In this document: positions 35,743 through 44,087 of the stretch, one piece after another
Numbering within the stretch: position 1 is the stretch's first letter
How the letters are laid out: every line of letters begins with the position of its first letter
Source of the DNA: Pyrinomonadaceae bacterium
Lineage (GTDB): Bacteria > Acidobacteriota > Blastocatellia > Pyrinomonadales > Pyrinomonadaceae
NCBI GenBank assembly: GCA_014380365.1
Contig: JACMJZ010000004.1
Location: 186,001-250,000 of the forward strand
Direction of reading: 5' to 3'
DNA: 64,000 nt
The notes under the pieces: model-generated
Told to the model about the DNA's origin: nothing
What the model saw: only the letters and a program-made list of their open reading frames with translations
Databases searched by the model: none
Made by a program: the position numbers and the translations under genes

Positions 35743-37370
35743 GAGGACTGATCAACGACTGTCTCCGCCGGCTAATCGCACTCGGTATCCGGTGGCTCGG
35801 TCTGCTGCTGACCATCGTGCAACGAGTCCGGGCCAGCATGTTTTTCTGGAGTCAGAAGCGCCTGGCGCGCAGGTATGGAATTACTTCGGCCACTCCGATA
35901 ATGACCTTCGGGCCTGAGTTGGAACTATTGATCGAAAGAGCCGCCGCAAGAGCTGGTAAGCGCGCGAAGTTCGCCTGGACATCGGGCTCAACCGCCAAAC
36001 CGAAACGCATCCTCTATACAAGGCGACGCCTGCGTGCAGTGAAACTGGCTTACGTGGACTTCTTCGCACGCTGCTGCTGGTCGCTTGGTATCAAGCGCAC
36101 AAGTCTTTATGTCTTCAGTTCTCTTAACAACGACGACTCGCTCACCTCGATGCTGCTCGAGGAGACAGGCTTGCCGCCTTACATTTCCTCGCTGCAGGCG
36201 CCCTATCGCGTTCATTGCCATCCGGCTATCCAGTCTTTAGTTTCAGACTACGGAGCGACAGCCGCGCGCTTGTGGATCCTGGCGATCGCGAATCCAGGCA
36301 TTCTCTACAGCACTAACCCCTCGACACTCTCAACCTTCTTCGATGAACTAACAAGCGACTGGCAACGCGGCACGAGGTTAATCAAGGATTGGCACCGGAA
36401 GCCTGAGGCCTTCGTTCCTGCCGTTTGCCTGATCGCCAAACGCCTCGAATCGCGTGGTAGTAACGCTCGTCTTGAACGCATTGCGATGAGCGATACGTCG
36501 CTGCCGCTGCAGGTTTGCGCGCCGGCGGTCAAGACGTGCGTCTGCTGGGTGGGTGGTTATGTCAAACCGTTTCTTGATCGGTTAGCTACTTATCTTCCGC
36601 CTGACCGTTACCGGCTCGTCCCCATGTACTCGATGTCCACCGAGACCCTGGAAACAGTTGGCCATTTCGCCGGCGATAGAGTGGCGTTCCTGCCTTTAGC
36701 GAGCCGAGTGCTCTATGAGTTTGTTGAGGAAGACGCTGAGGATAAGCCTCAGAATCTATTGAAGGCAAATCAGCTGCAAGCCGGGAAGCCTTATTCGATG
36801 GTAGTGAGCGACCCGTATGGATTGCGGCGCTACCAAACTGGAGATCTTTTTCACTGCCGAGGGTTCGTAGCCGGACTGCCCGATCTCAGTTTCAGCCGCC
36901 GGCGCGATCTTGAATACTCTTTTACAGGAGAGAAGCTTACCTCCGAGCAAGTCATGACGGTTTTCCAGAAGTTGCGTGAGGAGTATCCTCAACTCGGGGC
37001 TGATAAATTCCTGACCTGCGTGCCGTCCCATCCAGTTGACGACTCCGTTCCCCACTACAAAATCATTCTGGTTAATGGACATGGCGAAAGCGTCGGAGTC
37101 CCGGTGGATGAACTCGCCACTCGTTGTGATGAGCTGCTTAGTGAAGTAAACCGCGAATACAAGAGTAAGTGTCAGAGTGCCCGATTGGGCCCGGTGAGAT
37201 TCATGTTGCTAACGCACAAGGACTTCATTGACCGGATAGGTAGTTCGCAGAGCAATGCGTGGAAAGCGCAGTTCAAGTTTCTACCGCTCTATCGCAGCAC
37301 CTGGGAAAGCCTGAAATCCCACAGTGAGGCGGCAGAGCCGCGGGCTCATATCAGTCGTACGCAACACTGA
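35739..37370 (+). CDS. GH3-type acyl-adenylating ligase
   Basis: 543 residues of the adenylate-forming GH3 family (auxin-conjugating enzymes in plants; bacterial relatives make acyl amides or adenylates). ATP-binding TSGSTAKPKR (about residue 80), YSMSTET (about 296), YQTGDLF (about 364) and TGEKLTSE (about 396) are in order. The N-terminus has a hydrophobic segment (about 12-28) that could associate with membranes. Overlaps the acyltransferase-like gene by 4 bases. With the desaturase and HHxxxDG protein it could activate an acid and condense it with an amine or alcohol; product unknown. Confidence 0.78.
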   Translation: MRGLINDCLRRLIALGIRWLGLLLTIVQRVRASMFFWSQKRLARRYGITSATPIMTFGPELELLIERAAARAGKRAKFAWTSGSTAKPKRILYTRRRLRAVKLAYVDFFARCCWSLGIKRTSLYVFSSLNNDDSLTSMLLEETGLPPYISSLQAPYRVHCHPAIQSLVSDYGATAARLWILAIANPGILYSTNPSTLSTFFDELTSDWQRGTRLIKDWHRKPEAFVPAVCLIAKRLESRGSNARLERIAMSDTSLPLQVCAPAVKTCVCWVGGYVKPFLDRLATYLPPDRYRLVPMYSMSTETLETVGHFAGDRVAFLPLASRVLYEFVEEDAEDKPQNLLKANQLQAGKPYSMVVSDPYGLRRYQTGDLFHCRGFVAGLPDLSFSRRRDLEYSFTGEKLTSEQVMTVFQKLREEYPQLGADKFLTCVPSHPVDDSVPHYKIILVNGHGESVGVPVDELATRCDELLSEVNREYKSKCQSARLGPVRFMLLTHKDFIDRIGSSQSNAWKAQFKFLPLYRSTWESLKSHSEAAEPRAHISRTQH

Positions 37371-37390
37371 CTGCTTGCGGTAGTTTTGAT

Positions 37391-38047
37391 CTAGATCCTT
37401 GTACGAAGCTGGTCGAGGAGAGTATCGAAGTTCCGAAAGTCCCGGCCAAGGATAAGACACTGGCATCCAGCAGCACGGGCTCCTGAATCGTCTCGGTCGG
37501 CTCGATCGCCAATGTGAAGCAGACTGGTCGTTGAGATATTGAAGTCGGCGGCCACGCGCTGAAACACAACCGGGCTGGGCTTCACGAATCCCAAGCGCTC
37601 CCCTACATAGATCGAAGCGAAGCGACCTGCCAGTCCCAGGGAATGAAGCTTGTACTCCGCCTCATAGTCGGAAAGCACAACCTGCGGAACATTTCTGGCT
37701 GCCAAAAAGGAGATGACATTGGCGACACCTGATCGCGGTCCGGTTTTCTGAATCGCCGGACCGAACCAGCGCTTCACTATCTCCAGGCGTACCTCTCGCC
37801 AGTCGTTCTTCAGAAGAGACTCATCGACAGCGCCGCCGGACGAACGTGCAGCTCTGATTCGTGTCCGGTAGCGTCTGAGCGCCGCAAACTCTTTACCCGC
37901 TGATAGTCCTCTGCCGCCAGCCACCTCGCTGAGAAACATGCGGGTGAGGTGCCATTTCATGCGTCCGATGGAATACAGGGTGCCGTCAACGTCCCAGCTA
38001 ACGAGCTTAATTGGATGGAGCCTTATGATTTCTGACAGATCGATCAT
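37391..38047 (-). CDS. HAD family hydrolase at the end of the eCIS operon
   Basis: About 218 residues. Motif I LVSWDVDGTLYS (nucleophile near residue 20), motif II VVLSDYEAE, motif III GFVKPSPVVF and motif IV HIGDRADRDDSGARA. Cap region about 25-120. Start unclear: ATG 38047, or a TTG at 38080 that overlaps the stop of the upstream DUF6519 gene by 4 bases; AAGGAGG lies at the latter codon. If the overlapping start is right it is coupled to the injection system. Function unknown; could equally be the end gene of the neighbouring lipid cluster, on the opposite strand. Confidence 0.75.
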   Translation of the reverse strand: MIDLSEIIRLHPIKLVSWDVDGTLYSIGRMKWHLTRMFLSEVAGGRGLSAGKEFAALRRYRTRIRAARSSGGAVDESLLKNDWREVRLEIVKRWFGPAIQKTGPRSGVANVISFLAARNVPQVVLSDYEAEYKLHSLGLAGRFASIYVGERLGFVKPSPVVFQRVAADFNISTTSLLHIGDRADRDDSGARAAGCQCLILGRDFRNFDTLLDQLRTRI

Positions 38048-38076
38048 CCTGACGACACTGTCAACGTAAACCTCCT

Positions 38077-41000
38077 TCAAGTCGGATTATTAATCGGATT
38101 ATTAATTGGAGTACTTGTGACGCTGACCGTTTTTTCAGCTGGGACACCTCCAACCTGCACGCGGACTTGATAATTGCCCGCAACAAGTTGAACGAACCTG
38201 AATTCGCCTTTAGAATCAGTAATCACAGTCACCTGTTTACCGGTAGCAACGTTCGTTGCCGTAACTGTAGAACCCGAAATGGCGACGCCGTTCAAACCCC
38301 GGACAGCACCGCTCATAGTACGTACGCCTCCTGTGGCGTCAAGCGTGAAGGTCGGCTGAGCTGTTGGCTGGAACAGCCAGAACCACATTTCAAAGTCTCC
38401 GCCTCTACGCTGGTCGCCGGTTGGCAATCGCAGATTAATTCGGTTCTGCGGACTCAAAGTTCCAAACGCGTTGCCGTCGAGATAGAGCAGCTCCTTGCTT
38501 TTTTCCTCCAGTGACCAGATGTAGTTCCCCTTGAGTGTAAGATGGGCCAGCAGACGGTCTGTCACCTTGGTCCTCTCGAGAATAGCAAGGATCGACAACA
38601 TCCAAAAACTTACCGCACTGGTGGGGGTCCAGCGTATCTCTTGAGCTGCCACCGACACCGAACCCGCCAGGATCAGCGGCTGAAAACCAACAATCTGACC
38701 AGAGCTCCAAGTCTCCTGGTCGGCATCGAGTGGAAAAGGCAAGTCCAGAGTTACAAAACAGGTGGGCTTTGCCGGAGTGGCATCAGGAAATCCGGATGGC
38801 GGAGGAACGGGCGAGCGTCCAACTGATCCTGGCACAACAGCTCCGTCGCAAACGATTGTAATGCCCTTGCTCAACCTTGACACCGGCACGAGCGTATCGT
38901 TCAGCAGGTCTTTACGCCCATCACCCTCGGTAAGGATTTGCTTGATCCTGATGCCCGGTTCTTCTTCCTTCGTGCGCTTGCACAACTCATCCAATGCTTC
39001 CTTTACCGTTTTTACATTAGCCTTCGCGAGGTCGGGGCACTGGTCCGGATTCGGATCGTAGGCCACTTGACTAGCGATGCTGAGGTTTGCCGTGAACCGT
39101 ACTGCCGTCGGGGCGGCAATCGACGGCGCTGATTCATCTACGAGAGTTGCTTCCACCTGCTGGCGCGGCGTTTTAGGGTCGAGCTTCCAGTTGGCTTTAG
39201 CAATTCCGTTGGCGTCCGTTGTCGATTGGGCCGGATTCACGTTGCCGGTACTACTCCCGATCACTTTGAAACTGACCTTCTGGCCTTCGACAGGACCACA
39301 CCTGTTTGCCGCGAGCACGATCAGAGGTTCCAGCTCGGTCCCCGGCATTACCTCCTGGTCGTTTCCGCTTACGTGGTAAAGGCTAACGAGATCGGCGAGT
39401 TGATCGATCGCCTTCTGAACTGTGTCCTTGCCTTCTAACGTTGTGCACGTTCCAGGGTCATAGAAGACTTGCTCGGCGATGCTGAGGTTTGCCGTGAACC
39501 GTACTGCCGTCGGGGCGGCAATCGACGGCGCTGATTCATCTACGAGAGTTGCTTCCACCTGCTGGCGCGGCGTCTTATCGTCGAGCTTCCAGTTCGCTTT
39601 AACAATTCCGTTAGCGTCCGTTGTCGATTGTGCCGGATTCACGTCGCCGGTACTACCCTCGATCACTTTGAAACTGACCTTCTGGCCTTTGACAGGACCA
39701 CACCTGTTTGCCGCGAGCACGATCAGGGGTTCCAGCTCGGTCCCCGGCATTACCTCCTGGTCGTTTCCGCTTACGTGGTAAAGACTGACGAGATCGGCGA
39801 GTTGGTCGATCGCCTTCTGAACTGTGTCCTTGCCTTCTAACGTTGCGCACGTTCCGGGGTTATAAAAGACCTGCTCGGCGATGCTCAGGTTGCCGTTGAA
39901 CCTGACTATCGGCGGCAGTGAAGTGCCGTTCGCATCAAGCAGCCGGGCTACAACCTGCTGGCTAAACTTCTTTACATCCGGCCCCTTTTCCGACTCGAGT
40001 TTCCAGGCGCAACTGGCGACGCCATCCGGACCAGTGAGCACCCTGATCGTATTCGTCGTCGAAGCCGGCAGTCCGGGTATGTTCGCTGCCAGCCGTCCGT
40101 TGCCTTGCGCGACAAACTCAACGACCGCACCGGCTACCGGCCATTGTCCATTGAAGACGCTACACTGAAGCAGTTGCGGCAACGAATCGTCGGGCATCGC
40201 TTCCTGGCCGTCGCCGCTCACATAGAAAAGACTTGTCAGTTCCGTGATTGGGGGGAAGAGATGGCGGCAATCTTCAGGTGGGCCGAACTTGGCTCCGTCC
40301 CAGCGCAGCATCGCCAGCCGGCAATAGTGGTGCTTGATGCCAAACGGCAATTGCGCGACCGGTTTGTTGCCGGCAGTCGGCCACTCGATGTTGCCTGACT
40401 GCGCGTCGGCCGTCGCCGTGCGTGCCGGGATAGTCCAATAGTCGCCCGTTTTGAACGACCCGGGGAAGAACCGGACCTGCACGCCGCTTTCCAAATCAAG
40501 AAAGTGATCGGCGCTGACATTCGGGTGCAACTTGAGCGCGCCGACGCCGTCCCAGCCGCGCAATCTCGGATGCAGGCTCTTATCCACGCCGCCGGCCGCC
40601 AGAGCCCTGGGTTTGGAACTCAATGTGATGAGATTGAGCGCCGGATCGATCTTGGTGATTTGGAGCAACTGCCCGGGAAGACCGTTGAGTTCAAGTCGAT
40701 CGTCGCTGATTTCAACCCACTGCCCTTCCTTGAATCCTAACACCGCATCCGGCCCCAAATCCTGAACGGTTATCTCGTTATCAGTGACGTTGAGGTTCTC
40801 AATACTAGTCGCAACGAACGCGTTGTTGCGCGACCATTTGTAGGTTGCGTTAACCACGCGCAGGCGCAGTTCGTCCAGCGCTATGCCGGCGAGATTAATG
40901 TCGAGTGTGAGCGTCTTCGATCCAGAGTCGACATTGGTGACGAACGCGAGAGTGCCGTTCATTGGATCGCTGCCGGCTTTGCTGGAAAAGATCTCGACCG

Positions 41001-41829
41001 CATCGTCAATCTTCCAGGTGCCACTGGGGAACTTGACCTGATTATCCTGGCCCGGCACTCGGGTAACGAGTGTTCCGGCGCCGCCGGTCGTCACATCGAA
41101 CGCGTCGCCCGCGCCGTGAACCTCTACGCGATACAGCTGGTTTTCAAGACCGGTGTAACCCGCTCCCGGCGGCACGATGCAGGGGTTGGTGCTGCCCTTT
41201 GCCTGTTTGGTGCGCGCGCTCAGCTTGCCGTCGCCGGCGGCGATCAATTTGTCAAACTCCGGAAACTTTGTGACGCAGTTACCTTTCACATCGTTCGCAA
41301 AAAAGTATTTGACCTGCCACACCGTCTTTGCCCGCGTCGCGGTGTCGGGTCCACCGAGCGCGACCTCGCGTATCGACAAATCGTCCAGGGCGGTCAGATG
41401 ACGCTGCCAGACATCGACGTAAACGAGATACAGACCGGCAGCTTTCAGAGGAACCGCCGCCGGCAGGTCAGGCTGGTTGCGGTAGGACGTGAGCCGCTCG
41501 TTCTCGCAAAGAATTCCGTCGACGTAATACCGTCCGGCGCTAATCAAAAAATCCGGCACCGTGAAACCCTTCGGCGCGGGCTTGTTTTCCGGGAGCTTTT
41601 GCTCTTCAGGGCTTAGTTGACCGAAATCCGCGACGATGTGAAACGCCGGATAGTGCATGGGAGCACCACACGGCCCAATCACGTCAGACGTCTCGGTATC
41701 TATGCGATGAGTGAGGATGTCTGACGCTTCGTTCCAATCGGCGTCGACCTGAACACGGCCCTGTTGCATCAGCACGCGGCTGTAGTGTTTGCGTGCGTCA
41801 AAGGTGTTGCGGCTGGAATCGTTTTTCAT
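38077..41829 (-). CDS. DUF6519 protein with Ig-like repeats, fibre-like eCIS component
   Basis: 1250 residues. N-terminus NTFDARKHYSRVLMQQGRVQ and DADWNEASDILTHR is the DUF6519 hallmark seen in eCIS and phage-tail-like loci. After about 510 residues come three Ig-like modules: one divergent (about 528-650) and two almost identical 134-residue copies (about 651-785 and 785-919), each with LYHVSGNDQEVMPGTELEPL and KVSFKVI. The C-terminal part contains a carboxypeptidase-regulatory-like beta domain (FTLDATGGVRTMSG... GEFRFVQLVAGNYQVRV) ending PINNPINNPT. It likely sits at the particle tip or as fibre recognising a target; inference from size and position. Last structural gene of the operon. Confidence 0.7.
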   Translation of the reverse strand: MKNDSSRNTFDARKHYSRVLMQQGRVQVDADWNEASDILTHRIDTETSDVIGPCGAPMHYPAFHIVADFGQLSPEEQKLPENKPAPKGFTVPDFLISAGRYYVDGILCENERLTSYRNQPDLPAAVPLKAAGLYLVYVDVWQRHLTALDDLSIREVALGGPDTATRAKTVWQVKYFFANDVKGNCVTKFPEFDKLIAAGDGKLSARTKQAKGSTNPCIVPPGAGYTGLENQLYRVEVHGAGDAFDVTTGGAGTLVTRVPGQDNQVKFPSGTWKIDDAVEIFSSKAGSDPMNGTLAFVTNVDSGSKTLTLDINLAGIALDELRLRVVNATYKWSRNNAFVATSIENLNVTDNEITVQDLGPDAVLGFKEGQWVEISDDRLELNGLPGQLLQITKIDPALNLITLSSKPRALAAGGVDKSLHPRLRGWDGVGALKLHPNVSADHFLDLESGVQVRFFPGSFKTGDYWTIPARTATADAQSGNIEWPTAGNKPVAQLPFGIKHHYCRLAMLRWDGAKFGPPEDCRHLFPPITELTSLFYVSGDGQEAMPDDSLPQLLQCSVFNGQWPVAGAVVEFVAQGNGRLAANIPGLPASTTNTIRVLTGPDGVASCAWKLESEKGPDVKKFSQQVVARLLDANGTSLPPIVRFNGNLSIAEQVFYNPGTCATLEGKDTVQKAIDQLADLVSLYHVSGNDQEVMPGTELEPLIVLAANRCGPVKGQKVSFKVIEGSTGDVNPAQSTTDANGIVKANWKLDDKTPRQQVEATLVDESAPSIAAPTAVRFTANLSIAEQVFYDPGTCTTLEGKDTVQKAIDQLADLVSLYHVSGNDQEVMPGTELEPLIVLAANRCGPVEGQKVSFKVIGSSTGNVNPAQSTTDANGIAKANWKLDPKTPRQQVEATLVDESAPSIAAPTAVRFTANLSIASQVAYDPNPDQCPDLAKANVKTVKEALDELCKRTKEEEPGIRIKQILTEGDGRKDLLNDTLVPVSRLSKGITIVCDGAVVPGSVGRSPVPPPSGFPDATPAKPTCFVTLDLPFPLDADQETWSSGQIVGFQPLILAGSVSVAAQEIRWTPTSAVSFWMLSILAILERTKVTDRLLAHLTLKGNYIWSLEEKSKELLYLDGNAFGTLSPQNRINLRLPTGDQRRGGDFEMWFWLFQPTAQPTFTLDATGGVRTMSGAVRGLNGVAISGSTVTATNVATGKQVTVITDSKGEFRFVQLVAGNYQVRVQVGGVPAEKTVSVTSTPINNPINNPT
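39072..39875. repeat. 402-base tandem duplication in the DUF6519 gene
   Basis: Two consecutive 402-base units (39072-39473 and 39474-39875) that are nearly identical, 134 codons each. Sequence such as GTGAACCGTACTGCCGTCGG recurs at the exact offset. It indicates a recent internal duplication and a repeat whose copy number may vary. Confidence 0.92.
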
Positions 41830-41852
41830 TTAGAGGACTCCCTGATAGTTGG

Positions 41853-44087
41853 CTAGGTGGCGTAGAACACACCTGCATCGAGGCCAAAACGCAAATAGTC
41901 ATCGATACGGATGCGCAAGTGAGCTTCGCGCTGCGGCTCAAAAAGATCGTGAAAAACTCCCATCTCTGATTCGTCATCGGCGCCCTGGCGAATCTCCGTC
42001 GCGCCAAACGGGCTCAACTGGCAATACTCAGGATCGCGGAAACGAAGAGACTGAATGCGTGGCCGGATCAGCGAATCGTCCTTTTCCGGCTGGCAATGAA
42101 AACGCGGCGGCACGCGCGCGCCCGGTGACAGATAGGAAAAGCGAACGCAGCCCTCCTGCCGCCGTTGGGCCAAGACGGGCGCAATCAACTTTTTCACGTC
42201 GGCGCCGGCAGCAAACGAGGCAAGAAAGATAGTGTTCGAAGCCAGCCGCATAATCCCGGTGCGCACCATGCCGATGACGGTGCAGTTCTCGATTCGCAGC
42301 GGGCCGCCAAAATCCTTTGTGCCCGTGTAGGCGAAGTTCGTTTCATCCGTCGCGTCAACGATGCTGTTGGTGATGTGTACTTCCGCATCCTCCTCCGCAA
42401 CGATTGCACCTGTGATGCAATGATCGATTTCAACGCTGGTGCGGTCCGAATCGATTACCAGACTCGCCGCCTGCGGCTGGGCCGGCGTGCCGTCGGCCAG
42501 CAACGAAATGCCGGGCACCAAAGTGCAATGCCTTAGTGTCAGCCTCCCGAGATCGCCGGTGACCTTCAACGCGCCGCCGGCAATGACCAACCCATCGATG
42601 ACCACTTCGTCGTTTCTGCCCCCCGTGATCGTGATGTCCGCGCCCAGGAGAACTGTCGGCCTCGATCCATCAGCGGCCCGCAGCTCAATCAGTTTTCCCG
42701 TCGCGTCAAGTGTCAGCGTCTCGGCATAGCGGCCGCTGTTTACGATCTCAACCGCGCCGCCCTCCGGACCGAGCTGGGCAAGTGCATCGTTAATGGTGGT
42801 GAAGTTGACATCGTGGTCCGCGGCATCTTTAAAGAAAGTGTTCGAAACCTTGTTCACGATCGGTGTGCCGTTCGCATCGAGCACTTCTGATTGCCTCGTG
42901 TCGAACGCGCTGAGCCGGGGGTATTCTCCGCCGCCGACCTCGGCACTAAAGCCGTTGTGAAACGAGACCAGCACTTGATTAGTCTGGTCCTGCGGAAACG
43001 CGATGCGTCCCAGCACGGGATCGATAGCGATTACGTTCGTCGGTAGATTGATCCAGTCCGTGAGATTGCAGACGATGATTTGCCGCTCGTCGTTTTGGTC
43101 GCGCGCCGGAATCACCTCGGGTTCAAGACCGAGATCCGGATCGGCAAGTTCGAGCAGCATGCTCTTGCCGTAGTAGCTGTCGAAATCTCCCGCCATGGCG
43201 CGGCGCTTGATTCTGTCCGGCACATTGATCGGCTCCGCCAGGTGCGTGACTTCGGTTTCAGTCTCCGGCAAATTGAAAAGCGGCAGATCGATTCCCAGCG
43301 GGCTGAACAGAAAGCGCCGCTGGTCACCTGCACTAGCCGGCACAGCAGGCGAGCGCGTCAATGCCAGCGCCCGCAAGCGATAAAGAAACACGCCGACGTT
43401 GGGAATGTTGTAACGGCCACGCCCGTTCGCAATCCGCCGCACGTCGACCCGGTGGGTAAGGCTTGCGACACCAGGGATCACGCTCTGCTCAAACGCGCTG
43501 CCAAGATATTCGAGTCGGTCCGCTCCGCGCACACTGAGGAAGCTCTGGTTCTCGGGGCGGAGATGATTCATGTATTGCGTGCTGCAAAGCAATTGAAAGA
43601 ACTCGACCGCCCGCGCGGGCCAGCCGGTAACGTCGCGCGCCAGTTGCTCGAACATCGCGGCGGTACCCTTGCGGCGCCGATAGCCGATGGTGTGGGCTAC
43701 CTCGGCGCGTGGACTGAGCTTCTTTAAATTTGCGCCCGGCAAACCCGTGATACCAATCAGATCGCCGAGGTAAGGCAAGGCCCATGGCGCGCACGTTTCC
43801 GCGAATTGATCGTCGTAAAGCTGGGAAAGACTTTGCTCAATGGCGCCGGCCTGTTCGGCGATCACGGAAAGCATGGATCGCAGCGGACCACCTAATTTCC
43901 GGTTTAGCTCCTCTTTTATCTCTTCGGCTTCAGGACTGGTTTGATCCTTGACCTTCGCCAATCGCGCGCGGAGTTCCTCAACGTCCTCGATGTCCTGCTG
44001 GGTGAACCGTTGCTGCCGCAATTCCTGATCGCGAATGCGGAAGATAACCGGCAATAATTCGTACAAGCGCTCTGTATCAAAGCTCAT
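41853..44087 (-). CDS. Phage tail protein (baseplate/fibre-base), P2 I-like, with beta-helix-like part
   Basis: 744 residues. N-terminus YELLPVIFRIRDQELRQQRF with WALPYLGDLIGITGL and RKGTAAMFEQLARDVTGWPA is the phage tail protein I-like domain found in eCIS loci (about 1-180). Then a variable region and a probable right-handed beta-helix (about 450-620; VVIDGLVIAGGALKV and LTLRHCTLVPGI resemble its rungs), which may bind a glycan. C-terminus has SFRFRDPEYCQLSPFGATEI-like motifs. Probably connects baseplate to fibres. Overlaps the upstream baseplate gene by 4 bases. Confidence 0.78.
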   Translation of the reverse strand: MSFDTERLYELLPVIFRIRDQELRQQRFTQQDIEDVEELRARLAKVKDQTSPEAEEIKEELNRKLGGPLRSMLSVIAEQAGAIEQSLSQLYDDQFAETCAPWALPYLGDLIGITGLPGANLKKLSPRAEVAHTIGYRRRKGTAAMFEQLARDVTGWPARAVEFFQLLCSTQYMNHLRPENQSFLSVRGADRLEYLGSAFEQSVIPGVASLTHRVDVRRIANGRGRYNIPNVGVFLYRLRALALTRSPAVPASAGDQRRFLFSPLGIDLPLFNLPETETEVTHLAEPINVPDRIKRRAMAGDFDSYYGKSMLLELADPDLGLEPEVIPARDQNDERQIIVCNLTDWINLPTNVIAIDPVLGRIAFPQDQTNQVLVSFHNGFSAEVGGGEYPRLSAFDTRQSEVLDANGTPIVNKVSNTFFKDAADHDVNFTTINDALAQLGPEGGAVEIVNSGRYAETLTLDATGKLIELRAADGSRPTVLLGADITITGGRNDEVVIDGLVIAGGALKVTGDLGRLTLRHCTLVPGISLLADGTPAQPQAASLVIDSDRTSVEIDHCITGAIVAEEDAEVHITNSIVDATDETNFAYTGTKDFGGPLRIENCTVIGMVRTGIMRLASNTIFLASFAAGADVKKLIAPVLAQRRQEGCVRFSYLSPGARVPPRFHCQPEKDDSLIRPRIQSLRFRDPEYCQLSPFGATEIRQGADDESEMGVFHDLFEPQREAHLRIRIDDYLRFGLDAGVFYAT

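Noticed and set aside
43080-43727. Plus-strand open frame opposite the tail protein
   Set aside because: Antisense to a recognised tail gene, no RBS or motif.
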